From NCBI RefSeq assembly GCF_001676875.1, contig NZ_JYKA01000008.1, forward strand, positions 1 through 64,000: 64,000 bases of DNA, in the 5' to 3' direction. A program made the position numbers and the translations under genes. Below are positions 27,793-38,472 of the stretch, piece after piece. This DNA is from Chromobacterium subtsugae. Its GTDB lineage: Bacteria; Pseudomonadota; Gammaproteobacteria; Burkholderiales; Chromobacteriaceae. Every line of letters begins with the position of its first letter. Positions within the stretch are counted from its first letter, which is position 1. Under the pieces are notes generated by a model. The model ran no database searches. It had not been told where the DNA came from and saw only the letters and a program-made list of their open reading frames with translations.

Positions 27793-28737
27793 GTGTTCCC
27801 CACGGGCGTGGGGATGAACCGCGCGTTCTCAGCGGGGTTTCGACGGATCGCAGGTGTTCCCCACGGGCGTGGGGATGAACCGGCGTGCTAACAGGAGAGG
27901 GCCTTTATCTAGAGGTGTTCCCCACGGGCGTGGGGATGAACCGGCGCGAAATTTACCGAGGCGGACGAGGATCGGGTGTTCCCCACGGGCGTGGGGATGA
28001 ACCGGCAGCATTCTTCATACACCTCCCTTGGCGGACGTGTTCCCCACGGGCGTGGGGATGAACCGGCGATGCAGCCGTATGAAATCGCCGTCCGCACGTG
28101 TTCCCCACGGGCGTGGGGATGAACCGCGTTACAGTAACGCTTTCTCGCCTATGCTTCGGTGTTCCCCACGGGCGTGGGGATGAACCGAGCCGGGTATTTC
28201 GCCCGGACGGCATCGACGGGTGTTCCCCACGGGCGTGGGGATGAACCGCCATGCTTTTCGGCGACACCAACCAGGAGGGCGTGTTCCCCACGGGCGTGGG
28301 GATGAACCGCTGGGGGCGCAATGAACCCGATCCGCTTCACCGTGTTCCCCACGGGCGTGGGGATGAACCGGACCCCACCATGAACCGCTCCGGTCTGAAA
28401 GACGTGTTCCCCACGGGCGTGGGGATGAACCGGCGATGATCCGGACGATGATGACGACGACGGCGTGTTCCCCACGGGCGTGGGGATGAACCGAGTTGCG
28501 AATCACCGCCAATTTCCTCCGTTTCGTGTTCCCCACGGGCGTGGGGATGAACCTTCTCGTCTCCAAAATGGTAATGATCCCAGTACGTGTTCCCCACGGG
28601 CGTGGGGATGAACCGTCTAACAGAGCAGTTACGCCAACGAAGCCAAAGTGTTCCCCACGGGCGTGGGGATGAACCCGCTGGGCATGGGTTGCCCCGAGAT
28701 CCGACGCGGTGTTCCCCACGGGCGTGGGGATGGGCCA
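27793..28737 (+). CRISPR. CRISPR array 2 (type I-E), 16 repeats, 15 spacers
   Basis: 29-base repeats with 32-base spacers. The repeat matches array 1 except that the hairpin loop is GGGC rather than GCGA. Spacer 10 (28371-28403) is 33 bases. Toward the distal end, repeat 13 (28526) ends in T, repeat 15 (28648) ends in C, and repeat 16 (28709) has a degenerate tail ATGGGCCA. The array ends about 110 bases before the Xre-RES toxin-antitoxin pair. Confidence 0.98.
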
Positions 28738-28788
28738 CGGCTTGCAAACGTGATGTGCGGCTTGTTTTTCTGGATGGAATGTCTCGGC

Positions 28789-28817
28789 TTGTGCCTGCCT
28801 GGCAAAATGCCGATAAT
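28789..28817 (+). promoter_or_regulatory. Predicted promoter of the Xre-RES module
   Basis: TTGTGC (28789-28794) and GATAAT (28812-28817) are 17 bases apart. Immediately after, TGATTG then ATTGCC occurs twice (28817-28833 and 28834-28848), a direct repeat that could be the antitoxin's operator. Confidence 0.5.
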
Positions 28818-28848
28818 GATTGAGCAAATTGCCTGATTGGAGATTGCC

Positions 28849-29322
28849 ATGCCCGCACGCGCCGCATTCCGGCCCGACCCCGTTCTCATCCGCCGCGCCA
28901 CGGTCAGGGAGGGAGAGCGCCGCTCCCGCCAGTCCGACTTGCTGGGCGCGCCGGTGAGCAGCGATTACGACATCGTGAAAGAGGTAGCCAAGGGCTTGGA
29001 TCCCGGCGTGATCACTCGCCTGACCGATGAGGGGCTGACCCGGCGCGAGCTGGAGTTCGTCATTCCGCCGCGTACGCTGACCCACCGCATCAAAAACGGC
29101 GAACGCCTGAGCACCGACGAATCCGAACGCAGCGTGCGGCTGGTCAACCTGCTGCTGCAGGCCGAGCAGCTGCTGGGCGGCAAGGAGGCGGCAACCGCCT
29201 GGCTGCGCCAGCCATTGCGCCGTTTCGATGGCCGCAGCGCGCTGGAAGTGGCCAGAACCGAGCAGGGCGCGCGGCTGGTTGAAGAGCTGCTGATCCAGAT
29301 CGAGGAAGGCTATGCGGCATGA
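28849..29322 (+). CDS. Xre/MbcA/ParS-type antitoxin of a RES toxin pair
   Basis: A 157-residue antitoxin. The central part (LTDEGLTRRELEFVIPPRTLTHRIKNGERLS) is the Xre-like helix-turn-helix, and the C-terminus (WLRQPLRRFDGRSALEVARTEQGARLVEELL) is the DUF2384 toxin-binding domain. Such proteins bind and inhibit RES toxins and repress their own operon. GGAG lies 6 bases before the ATG at 28849. The stop overlaps the toxin start by 4 bases, so translation is coupled. It is placed between CRISPR array 2 and cas3. Confidence 0.92.
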   Translation: MPARAAFRPDPVLIRRATVREGERRSRQSDLLGAPVSSDYDIVKEVAKGLDPGVITRLTDEGLTRRELEFVIPPRTLTHRIKNGERLSTDESERSVRLVNLLLQAEQLLGGKEAATAWLRQPLRRFDGRSALEVARTEQGARLVEELLIQIEEGYAA

Positions 29323-29762
29323 TCGCCTGGCGGATCAGCCGCTTTGAAGACTTGCGCGGCCTGGGCGGCATCCGCGCCCGCGGCCGCTGGCACAATGCCG
29401 GCCAGCCCATCGTCTACCTGGCCGACCATGCGGCCAGCGCCATGCTGGAAATGCTGGTGCACAGCGAGTTCGCCGTGTTGCCCAACACCTTCACTCTGCT
29501 GAAGGTGGATATCCCTGATGGTCTGGTGCAGGCGCTGGATCCGGCCCAATTGTCGGCAGACTGGCGCGACGACCAAGAGCAAACCCGCGCGCTGGGCGAC
29601 ACCTGGCTGGCCCAGGCGCCCGGCGCGGTGCTGCGGGTGCCCAGCGCGCTGGCGGTGGAGGGCTGGAACTACCTGCTCAACCCCGTCCATCCCGATGCCG
29701 CCGCCTGCAAGATACTGGCGGCGATGCAAGCCCCGCTCGATCCCCGCTTCCGGCCCGGCTGA
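29319..29762 (+). CDS. RES-domain toxin
   Basis: A 147-residue RES toxin. RWHNAGQPIVYLADHAASAMLEML carries the family's conserved Arg (about 23), Tyr (33) and Glu (44). The C-terminal WNYLLNPVHPDA segment is also typical. Characterised RES toxins degrade NAD+ or ADP-ribosylate a host enzyme (ParT); which of these applies here cannot be read. The ATGA overlap with the antitoxin gene confirms the pair. It is followed by a 181-base gap before cas3, in the same direction. Confidence 0.93.
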   Translation: MIAWRISRFEDLRGLGGIRARGRWHNAGQPIVYLADHAASAMLEMLVHSEFAVLPNTFTLLKVDIPDGLVQALDPAQLSADWRDDQEQTRALGDTWLAQAPGAVLRVPSALAVEGWNYLLNPVHPDAAACKILAAMQAPLDPRFRPG

Positions 29763-29943
29763 GCCGCCGTTTGCCTCCCCCTCCCTGAAGTCGAACGTCG
29801 CCGTTCGGTTTTTTACTTTGGCGATGCTGCCGCGTAATGCGCGCCATGACATTTTCAATGTGAAATGACGAATGATTTTCCTGCTGCTAATCTGCGCGCT
29901 TGGGTCGGGTCCAGCGGGCTGACCGGTTTTTGCCGGAGGAGCG

Positions 29944-32691
29944 ATGCAGGCTGAGCGGGGCTGCAAAAGCAAGATCACTGAAACTTCAGGAAAAGGCGGG
30001 CAGCCGTTTAACGGCCTATCGTTATCCGTCCGGCAACTCTGGGCCAAAAGCGGCGATCCCCATGGCCATGGTTTGCTATGCCATATGCTGGATGTGGCGG
30101 CGGTGACGCTGGCTTTGCTCGACTACTGCGGGATTTCGGCCAAGGTGTTGGCGCAGCGCTTCGGCTTGCCGGAGCATGCGGTGTTTTCATGGTTGGCCGG
30201 CTTGGTGGGTTTGCATGATCTGGGCAAGGCGACTCCCGGCTTCCAGGCGAAATGGGATGAGGGCCGCGCGCTGGATGAGCGCGCGGGCCTGCCATTCATG
30301 CCGGAAAAGGCGTTGGAGCAAGATCGTCACGATTTGGCCACCGCCAGCCTGCTGCCGCCCTTGTTGCAGGCGCGCAATGCGCCTTTTGCCTGGGCCTTGT
30401 GCGTGGCCCAGGCGGTCAGCGCCCATCATGGCTTCAACTTCGTCGATATGCGCAAGGGTGCGCCTCTGCGCGAACCGGATACCTGGAAGCAGGCGCGGCA
30501 GCAGCTATTCGACGTCTATTGGGATACGGTTGCGCCGCTGGAGTGGCCGCAGGATCGCGATCTATCGCTGATCGCGGTGGAGTGGCTGGCGGGTCTGACC
30601 AGCGTATGCGACTGGATAGGTTCCAACGCTGAGTGGTTTCCGCCTGGCGAACGCGGCGCGACGCCGCTTGAACATTTTCAATGCGCGCAAAAAATAGCGC
30701 GCGCAGTTTTGGTCGATGTCGACAAGCTGGGTTGGCCAGCCCAACGCGCCTTGCTCCCACAGCCCGATCTTGCCTGCGATGAGCTGCTGACTCGCATTTT
30801 GAACGCGCAGCAACCGCTTGCCGCCCGGCCGCTGCAACGCGTCGCGGACGCGTTGCTTGCCGAAGGGGCCGGCCCCAGCTTGATGGTGGTGGAAGCGCCG
30901 ATGGGAGAGGGCAAGACCGAGCTGGCGTTTCTGGCCAGCCTGCGGCTGCAGGCCAGGCTGGGCCATCGCGGCATCTATTTCGCCCTGCCGACTCAAGCCA
31001 CCGGCAACGCGCTGTTCGAGCGCGCGCTGGTGTTTTTGCGAGCGTTTGCAGACAGCGTCCGCTTGGACATCCAGCTGGCGCATGGCGGCGCGGCCATGAA
31101 TGAAACGGTGGCCAAGCTGCGCAATGTCTGGGGGGATGAGGGCGACGACTCAGTCCGCTCGTCAGCCTGGTTCGGGCAGCGCCGCCGCAGCTTGTTGTCG
31201 CCGTATGGCGTGGGCACGGTGGATCAGGCGCTGTTTGGCGTGATGAACGTCAAGCATCACTTTGTGCGCTTATGGGGGCTGGCGGACAAGGTGGTGGTGC
31301 TGGACGAGGTCCATGCTTACGACGCTTATACCAGCACGCTGATAGAGGCCTTGCTGCGCTGGCTCAAGGGCATGGGTTGTTCGGTCATCCTGATGAGCGC
31401 CACCTTGCCGGACGCCCGGCGGGCCCGCTTGTTGAACGCCTGGGGAGTTGATGCCTCGGACATCCCGGCATTGTCCTATCCCAGAGTCTTGCTGGCGGAC
31501 CATGGCGGAGTGCGTGGAGAGACATTCAAAGTACGTGAACAGCAGCCGATTGCGGTATCCGGCCTGGATGAGTCGCTGGAGAGCATAGCCGCCGCCGCGT
31601 TGGACGCGTTGGACGATGGCGGCTGCGGTGCGGTGATCGTCAATACCGTGGACAGGGCGCAGCAGTTGTATTCCATGTTGGCGGGAAGACTGGGGGATGG
31701 CGTCGAACTATTGCTGTTCCACGCCCGTTTTCCTGCTGATGAACGGCTGTTGCGCGAGCGGCAAGTCTTGCAGACTTTTGGCGCGCCTGGTGCCTCTGGA
31801 CAACGGCCAGACCGAGCCCTGCTGCTTGCAACCCAAGTGGCCGAACAAAGCCTTGATATCGACTTCGACTTCCTGATTTCCGACCTCGCCCCGGTGGATT
31901 TGCTGTTGCAGCGCGCCGGCCGGCTGCATCGCCATCGCCGCGACCAGCGGCCCGCTGCTCATTTAACGCCGCATTTGCGGGTTGCCGGCTTGTTGCCGGA
32001 CCGCCTGCCGGAGCTGAAACAAACCAAGTGGGGAAGCATCTACGGCGATTATCTGTGCGTGGTGACTTGGGCCGTTTTATTGAATGACCCCACCTGGCGC
32101 TTGCCGCTGGATATCGACCGGCTGGTGCAGGCGGTTTACGCGCCGTGGCCGGATTTGAGCCATCTGCCGCAGGAGCTGCAGGACCGGATCGAGATGGTGG
32201 ACAAAACCCGCCACGGTGCCAAGACGACCTTCCAGGCCCAGTTGGCCAGCCATATCGCCATCGACCCCAGCGCCGAGCCCGCCTATGCCTATGCGGACAA
32301 ACCGCATGGCGCGGATGAGGACGACATTCTGGGGCTGCGCAACAAGACGCGGCTAGGCGAGGACAGCGTCACCGCGCTACCGCTGTGGCCGGATGGCGAA
32401 GGCCATTGGCGGCTGGCGCCGGATGACGCGCCATTCAATCCGCAGCAGCCGGTAGACGACGCGCTGGCCAAGCGCTTGTACTCGCGGCAGATCAAGCTGT
32501 CCCGCAAGGATGTGGTTCAGGCGCTGTTGCAGCAGCCTTTATTTCCCGCGCTGCAGGAGCATGCTTTGCTGACGCATTGCCAGCCATTGTTGTTGCAGGC
32601 CGATGGCAGCCTGCTGGGCAATACGCTGGTGAGTCTCGATTCTAGGCTGGGCTTGGTATACGGCCCGGCGCCGAAACAGGAGATGGCATGA
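29944..32691 (+). CDS. cas3: CRISPR-associated nuclease/helicase Cas3
   Basis: A 915-residue type I-E Cas3, the effector that degrades DNA after Cascade recognition. The HD nuclease domain has HGLLCHMLDVA (about residue 47) and HDLGK (91-95). The SF2 helicase shows Walker A MGEGKTE (about 320), DEVHAYDAY (about 454), SATLP and QRAGRLHRH (about 655). A GGAGGA site precedes the ATG. The first 30 residues extend beyond E. coli Cas3 and may not be translated. It overlaps cas8e by 4 bases, so it belongs to the Cascade operon rather than having a separate unit. Confidence 0.97.
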   Translation: MQAERGCKSKITETSGKGGQPFNGLSLSVRQLWAKSGDPHGHGLLCHMLDVAAVTLALLDYCGISAKVLAQRFGLPEHAVFSWLAGLVGLHDLGKATPGFQAKWDEGRALDERAGLPFMPEKALEQDRHDLATASLLPPLLQARNAPFAWALCVAQAVSAHHGFNFVDMRKGAPLREPDTWKQARQQLFDVYWDTVAPLEWPQDRDLSLIAVEWLAGLTSVCDWIGSNAEWFPPGERGATPLEHFQCAQKIARAVLVDVDKLGWPAQRALLPQPDLACDELLTRILNAQQPLAARPLQRVADALLAEGAGPSLMVVEAPMGEGKTELAFLASLRLQARLGHRGIYFALPTQATGNALFERALVFLRAFADSVRLDIQLAHGGAAMNETVAKLRNVWGDEGDDSVRSSAWFGQRRRSLLSPYGVGTVDQALFGVMNVKHHFVRLWGLADKVVVLDEVHAYDAYTSTLIEALLRWLKGMGCSVILMSATLPDARRARLLNAWGVDASDIPALSYPRVLLADHGGVRGETFKVREQQPIAVSGLDESLESIAAAALDALDDGGCGAVIVNTVDRAQQLYSMLAGRLGDGVELLLFHARFPADERLLRERQVLQTFGAPGASGQRPDRALLLATQVAEQSLDIDFDFLISDLAPVDLLLQRAGRLHRHRRDQRPAAHLTPHLRVAGLLPDRLPELKQTKWGSIYGDYLCVVTWAVLLNDPTWRLPLDIDRLVQAVYAPWPDLSHLPQELQDRIEMVDKTRHGAKTTFQAQLASHIAIDPSAEPAYAYADKPHGADEDDILGLRNKTRLGEDSVTALPLWPDGEGHWRLAPDDAPFNPQQPVDDALAKRLYSRQIKLSRKDVVQALLQQPLFPALQEHALLTHCQPLLLQADGSLLGNTLVSLDSRLGLVYGPAPKQEMA

Positions 32692-34235
32692 ACGCAAGAT
32701 TCAATCTGCTGGACGAGCCCTGGCTGCCGGTGCGCGGGCTGGATGGCCGGGTGGAGGCGGTCGGTCTGCTGGAGCTGTTCGCCCGGGCGGGCGAAATAAG
32801 CGGTTTGGCGGAAACCGATCCGCCCAATCTGATCGCGCAATACCGGCTGCTGCTCGTCATCTTTCATCGCGCTTTGTCGCAGGGTAAAGGGCAGTGGCGC
32901 TTGCGCGACATGGCGGGCTATTACCGCGATGGACTGCCGCTCCAGCTGATTCATGGCTACCTGGAGCAATGGCGGGAGCGCTTCTTCCTGTTTCACCCCG
33001 AGTTTCCCTTCATGCAGGTGGCGGCATTGGCCACGGCGGAGGAAACCCGGGACAAAACCAAACCGTGGACGCAGATCGCTTTGTCCAGCAGCACCGGCAA
33101 TGCGCCGGTGGTGTTCGACCACGCGGTGGATACCGTACCCGTTGCCATCGCCGCGCCCATGTTGCTGAGACAGTTGCTGGGCTTCTTGCAATTCACGCCG
33201 GGCGGTTTGGTGAAGACGCTGCGCGATTCGGACAAAGCCGGCCCGCTGGCCAATACCGCGGCGGCCATGCCGCAGGGCGATACCTTGGCGCAAACCTTGT
33301 GCCTGGCTTTGCATCCCGCGCCAGTACAAACCGAGCAGGACAGGCCCGCGTGGGAGAAAGGTGCTGTCGCCATTGCTGCCTTGAAGGGCGAGCCTACCTT
33401 GGCGACGGGGCCGAATGACCGCTATACCCGTTTGAGCCGGGCGGTGTTGCTGCTGCCCGAGGATGACGGCCTGGCTGTGGCGCGCATCCGTTTCGCCGCA
33501 GGCGTGGCTTTGGCCGACGACGAGCATGCGCCGGACCCGATGGCTAGTTACCGGATGGGCAGCGTCGGTCTGGTGCGCTTGAGTTTTACCGAAGGACGGG
33601 CGCTGTGGCGCGATCTGGCGACATTCTTGCCTGACGCCAGCGGCAAGCATGCTGTAGCGGCAGCCGTGTTGAGCTGGGCGGAAGCATTGCGACAGTCGAT
33701 GGGCGAAACGGCCTCGATGCCTATCCTGGTGGCCGGTCTCGCCAGCGATCAGGCCAAGCTGTTGCGCTGGCGCGCGGAGCGCTTTCTATTGCCCCGCCGC
33801 TTATTGGAGCAGGCCGAGGCTTCCGATGAGCTGCGCGGTTTCCTGCGGCCGACGGAAGAGGATTTTTCCCATTTGCGCCAAACGGCGACAACGATGCTGG
33901 CGCGCTCCATGCCGGACGAATCGCACAAAGATACCCGCAGCCGGGCGCGTAGCTTGTTCGAGAACGGTCCGGCTGGCGCGCTGTATTTTTCAGCGCTGGA
34001 GCGCCAATTGCCGCGTCTATTGGATTTGATAGGCGAGTCGCGCCTGGACGAGGCGGACGCGCATTGGCGCGATGCCCGGCACGCCGCTGTGGTTCAGGCC
34101 TGGTCTGCCGCGTGCAAGCAGTCAGGCTCCACGGCCAAGGCGCTCCGCGCGCAGACGCGGGCGGAGCCGGCTTACCACTCGTTGTTGAAACCGCTTAAGT
34201 CCCCATCGTCTGTCGAGGAGCAAGCCCATGTCTGA
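32688..34235 (+). CDS. cas8e: Type I-E Cascade large subunit Cas8e (Cse1/CasA)
   Basis: A 515-residue large subunit that reads the PAM and recruits Cas3. The opening FNLLDEPWLPVRGLDGRVEAVGLLELF is characteristic of Cse1, as are HPEFPFMQVAAL and FDHAVDTVPVAIAAPMLLRQLLGFLQFTPGGL. The C-terminal four-helix bundle is complete. It overlaps cas3 by ATGA at its start and cse2 by 8 bases at its end, which indicates coupled translation. Confidence 0.96.
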   Translation: MNARFNLLDEPWLPVRGLDGRVEAVGLLELFARAGEISGLAETDPPNLIAQYRLLLVIFHRALSQGKGQWRLRDMAGYYRDGLPLQLIHGYLEQWRERFFLFHPEFPFMQVAALATAEETRDKTKPWTQIALSSSTGNAPVVFDHAVDTVPVAIAAPMLLRQLLGFLQFTPGGLVKTLRDSDKAGPLANTAAAMPQGDTLAQTLCLALHPAPVQTEQDRPAWEKGAVAIAALKGEPTLATGPNDRYTRLSRAVLLLPEDDGLAVARIRFAAGVALADDEHAPDPMASYRMGSVGLVRLSFTEGRALWRDLATFLPDASGKHAVAAAVLSWAEALRQSMGETASMPILVAGLASDQAKLLRWRAERFLLPRRLLEQAEASDELRGFLRPTEEDFSHLRQTATTMLARSMPDESHKDTRSRARSLFENGPAGALYFSALERQLPRLLDLIGESRLDEADAHWRDARHAAVVQAWSAACKQSGSTAKALRAQTRAEPAYHSLLKPLKSPSSVEEQAHV

Positions 34236-34761
34236 ACACGCGCAGGACTTCATCCTGCATCTGCAGCAATTGGCGGAACACGATAGGGGCGCGCTGGCCG
34301 CCTTGCGCCGCAGCGTTGGTTTCCCGCCCGGCGCATACCCGCCGGCTTTTCCCCATGTGGAGCGCTTTGTGCCGGCGGACAGCCATGCCGAAGACAGCTT
34401 CCGGCTGGCGCTGTATGTCGCGGCCGGCCTGTTTGCCTTGCTGCCCAGGCATCAGCCGGGACAGAGCTTGGCCGCCGCCTTGGGCAAGCTTTGGCAGCAC
34501 CGGAAAAGCGACAGCGTGGAGAAGCGTTTCATCGCGCTATTGGATGCCGAGCCGGAGCAACTGCCCAACTATCTGCGCCAAGCGGCCGCGCTGTTGGCGG
34601 CGGATGGTTACGGCCTGGATTACCAGGCTTTATTGCGGGATTTGAATGATTGGCTGTCGCCCTGGCAAAGGGAGCAATACGACGGCACCACCTCGCGCGA
34701 CAAGGCGCGCCGCAATTGGGCGCGGGATTTCTATCGCCAGCATGAAACCGAGCAGGGCTGA
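34228..34761 (+). CDS. cse2: Type I-E Cascade small subunit Cse2 (CasB)
   Basis: A 177-residue helical protein of the Cse2 family, which forms a dimer along the Cascade belly and holds the target strand. GALAALRRSVGFPPGAYP near residue 25 and LLRDLNDWLSPWQREQYDGTTSRDKARRNWARDFY at the end are typical; the basic C-terminal helix contacts DNA. It overlaps cas8e by 8 bases and is followed by cas7e after 27 bases. Confidence 0.95.
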   Translation: MSEHAQDFILHLQQLAEHDRGALAALRRSVGFPPGAYPPAFPHVERFVPADSHAEDSFRLALYVAAGLFALLPRHQPGQSLAAALGKLWQHRKSDSVEKRFIALLDAEPEQLPNYLRQAAALLAADGYGLDYQALLRDLNDWLSPWQREQYDGTTSRDKARRNWARDFYRQHETEQG

Positions 34762-34788
34762 TTTTTTCCATTTACCCGAGAGATAGCC

Positions 34789-35925
34789 ATGAGCCTGTTT
34801 GTCGAATTCCATCTGATCCAGAATTTCGCGCCGTCCAATCTGAACCGCGACGACACCGGCGCGCCCAAGGACGCCATGTTTGGCGGCTACCGCCGAGCGC
34901 GGGTCAGCAGCCAGTGTTTCAAGCGCACCATTCGGCTGGGCGCGGATTTTCCGTCGCAAAACCAGGGCGTGCGCACCAAGAAGCTGCTGGACCTGCTGCG
35001 CGCGCAATTGAGCGAACAATACGGCCGGGAGAGCGAGGATGTGAATGCCCGCATCGAAGCCGCCTTGGCGGCTGCGGGCCTCAAGCTGAAGGATGACGGC
35101 AAGACCGAGTACCTGCTGTTCCTGGGGCAGCAAGAGATTGATGCCTTCGCCAAGCTGGTGAACGAGCATTGGGAGGCCTTGGCCGCGCCGGCAAGCGGCG
35201 AAAAAAAGAGCAAGAAGGACGCCAAGGCCAGCGCGCCGGCCGAGGTGGTGAAGCAGGCAAAGTCCATCATGAATGGCGGCAAGGCGTTGGATGTGGCCTT
35301 GTTCGGCCGCATGTTGGCCGATATGCCGGAGGTGAATCAGGATGCCGCCTGCCAGGTGGCGCACGCGATCAGCACCCACCGGGTAGAGCGCGAGTTCGAT
35401 TACTTCACCGCGGTGGACGACATGGGCGGCGCGGACGAGACCGGCGCCGGCATGATCGGGCAGGTGGAATTCAATTCCGCCACCTTCTATCGCTATTCAG
35501 TAGTCGACCCCGTCAAGCTGGCGGCTAATCTGCAGCAAGACAAAGACCTGGCCTTGACCGGCCTGCGCGCCTTGACCCTGGCGACGGCGCGCGCCATTCC
35601 CACCGGCAAGCAAAACACCTTCGCCGCGCACAACCCGCCCAGCTTCATCGGCGTGGCCATCCGCCACGCGAGCCCGTTGAATCTGGCCAATGCTTTCGAA
35701 AAGCCGGTTTACGCGCGTGGCGGCGATGCGCTGACCTCGCCCTCGGTAGCCGCGTTGGCCGACTACGACAGCAATCTGTCCGGCATTTACGGCAATGCGA
35801 ACGACGCCTGGGCCTATATCGACCTGTCCGGCGCCTGGCCTGCGGGCAAGGGCGAAAAGCTGCCCAGCCTGAATGCGCTGGCCGATTGGGTGGCGGCGCA
35901 GGTCAGCGCCAAGCTGGAGCAATGA
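34789..35925 (+). CDS. cas7e: Type I-E Cascade backbone Cas7e (Cse4/CasC)
   Basis: A 378-residue Cas7e, which polymerises along the crRNA as six copies. The N-terminus FVEFHLIQNFAPSNLNRDDTGAPKDAMFGGYRRARVSSQCFKR is diagnostic and contains the RNA-binding basic patch. Other signatures are DVALFGRMLADMPEVNQDAACQVAHAISTH and GQVEFNSATFYRYSVVDP. An insert rich in Lys (EKKSKKDAKASAPAEVVKQAK, about residues 138-160) fits the thumb or loop region and is slightly longer than in E. coli. Confidence 0.97.
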   Translation: MSLFVEFHLIQNFAPSNLNRDDTGAPKDAMFGGYRRARVSSQCFKRTIRLGADFPSQNQGVRTKKLLDLLRAQLSEQYGRESEDVNARIEAALAAAGLKLKDDGKTEYLLFLGQQEIDAFAKLVNEHWEALAAPASGEKKSKKDAKASAPAEVVKQAKSIMNGGKALDVALFGRMLADMPEVNQDAACQVAHAISTHRVEREFDYFTAVDDMGGADETGAGMIGQVEFNSATFYRYSVVDPVKLAANLQQDKDLALTGLRALTLATARAIPTGKQNTFAAHNPPSFIGVAIRHASPLNLANAFEKPVYARGGDALTSPSVAALADYDSNLSGIYGNANDAWAYIDLSGAWPAGKGEKLPSLNALADWVAAQVSAKLEQ

Positions 35926-35926
35926 A

Positions 35927-36586
35927 ATGGCCACGCTGCTGCTCAGGCTGGCCGGCCCCATGCAGTCCTGGGGCACGACCAGCCGTTTTGATGAACGCGA
36001 CAGCGGCCTGGAACCGTCCAAGTCCGGCGTGCTGGGGCTGATATGCGCGGCGCTGGGGCGGGACCGTTCGGAGCCGCTGGATGATCTGGCCGCGCTGAAA
36101 ATGAGCGTGCGGGTGGACCGTGAAGGGCTGCTGATGCGCGATTATCAGACCGCTACTGGTGTGTTGCTGGCTTCCGGCAAGGCGGATGCCAAGCGTACGG
36201 TGATCAGCCCGCGCTATTACCTGGCCGATGCGGCGTTTCTGGTGGCGCTGGAGGGAGAGCATGGTTTGTTGGCAACCATGCAGCAGGCCCTGCAGCGCCC
36301 CGTTTGGCCTTTGTCCCTGGGCCGCAAATCCATGCCGCCCGGGCTGCCGGTTTGGTTGCCGGAGGGCATTCAGGATGAAACCGCCCAAAAGGTGCTTTCT
36401 TCTTGGCCGCGCATCGCGCCATGCCGCGCCGAGCATAAGGGCCAGCCCTTGCGTTTGATGAGCGAGCATCCAAGCGAAGGCGCGGTGCGCTTGGATCAGC
36501 CGGCGGCTCCCTTTGCCGAGCGGCGTTTCGGACCGCGGTTTGTAAAGCCGGAGGTGGTGGATGTACCTGACACAACTGAAGCTTGA
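35927..36586 (+). CDS. cas5e: Type I-E Cascade subunit Cas5e (CasD)
   Basis: A 219-residue Cas5e, which caps the 5' handle of the crRNA. The N-terminus LLLRLAGPMQSWGTTSRFDERDSGLEPSKSGVLGLICAALG is characteristic. The ATG at 35927 lies one base after the cas7e stop; a frame open from 35873 would run into cas7e. Its end overlaps the cas6e start by 26 bases. Confidence 0.96.
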   Translation: MATLLLRLAGPMQSWGTTSRFDERDSGLEPSKSGVLGLICAALGRDRSEPLDDLAALKMSVRVDREGLLMRDYQTATGVLLASGKADAKRTVISPRYYLADAAFLVALEGEHGLLATMQQALQRPVWPLSLGRKSMPPGLPVWLPEGIQDETAQKVLSSWPRIAPCRAEHKGQPLRLMSEHPSEGAVRLDQPAAPFAERRFGPRFVKPEVVDVPDTTEA

Positions 36587-37160
36587 CGCCAGGCAGGCCG
36601 CCGCGCGCCGCGATCTGGCCAACGCCTATGACATGCATCGGAGTTTGTGCCGGGCATTTGCCGTGGATGAGCAGACCAAACCTTCGCGTTTCCTGTGGCG
36701 GCTGGAGCGGCATGATGCCGCGCAGGGTGAGGCGATGGTGTTGGTTCAGTCGGAACAACCTGGCAACTGGCAGCCTTTAGGCCATCTGCTGGATATCGCC
36801 TGCAAGCCTTTGCCATTGGAAACGCTGGTGCAGACTGACAAACGCTACTTCTTTCGCTTGCTGGCCAATCCCACCGTGACGCGGGAAGGCAAGCGCTACG
36901 GCTTGCAAAGGGAAGAGGAGCAGTTGGCATGGCTGGCGCGGCAGCTGGAGAGGTCCGGTGCGGTGGCCCAGCATGTGCAGCGTGGCCTGAGCCAGCAATG
37001 GCGGCTGCGCAAGCCGGGCTGCCTGATGACCTTGCAAGCGGCGCGTTTCGACGGCGTGCTGGCGGTGGACGACGCGCAGAAATTGCGGCTGGCGATGGCT
37101 TCCGGCCTGGGGCACGCCAAAGCCATGGGTCTGGGCCTGCTCTCTCTGGCTCAACTGTAA
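36561..37160 (+). CDS. cas6e: CRISPR RNA endonuclease Cas6e (CasE)
   Basis: A 199-residue Cas6e, which cuts the pre-crRNA at the base of the repeat hairpin. The catalytic pair of E. coli CasE, Tyr23 and His26, is present at the same positions in AYDMHRSLC. The C-terminal glycine-rich loop is MASGLGHAKAMGLGLLSLAQL. A single Cas6e must process transcripts of three arrays whose repeats share the stem but differ in the four-base loop. It overlaps cas5e and precedes cas1 by 10 bases. Confidence 0.96.
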   Translation: MYLTQLKLDARQAAARRDLANAYDMHRSLCRAFAVDEQTKPSRFLWRLERHDAAQGEAMVLVQSEQPGNWQPLGHLLDIACKPLPLETLVQTDKRYFFRLLANPTVTREGKRYGLQREEEQLAWLARQLERSGAVAQHVQRGLSQQWRLRKPGCLMTLQAARFDGVLAVDDAQKLRLAMASGLGHAKAMGLGLLSLAQL

Positions 37161-37170
37161 AGGAATCGGG

Positions 37171-38371
<1,201 letters not shown>

Positions 38372-38404
38372 GATGTTGTCGGCTTGGACGGAATGGGGAG
38401 TTGG

Positions 38405-38472
38405 GTTCTTTAAAAATCGGTAGATTTTTGAGTGGTATTTTTGTTTTTAAAAATCAATTACTTGTAATTGGT
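38405..38472 (+). promoter_or_regulatory. CRISPR leader of array 3
   Basis: It contains AAAAATCGGTAGATTTTTGAGTGG, a TTTTTGTTTTT run and AAAAATCA, matching the leaders of arrays 1 and 2 and ending in TTGGT before the first repeat. It begins shortly after cas2. Confidence 0.8.
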
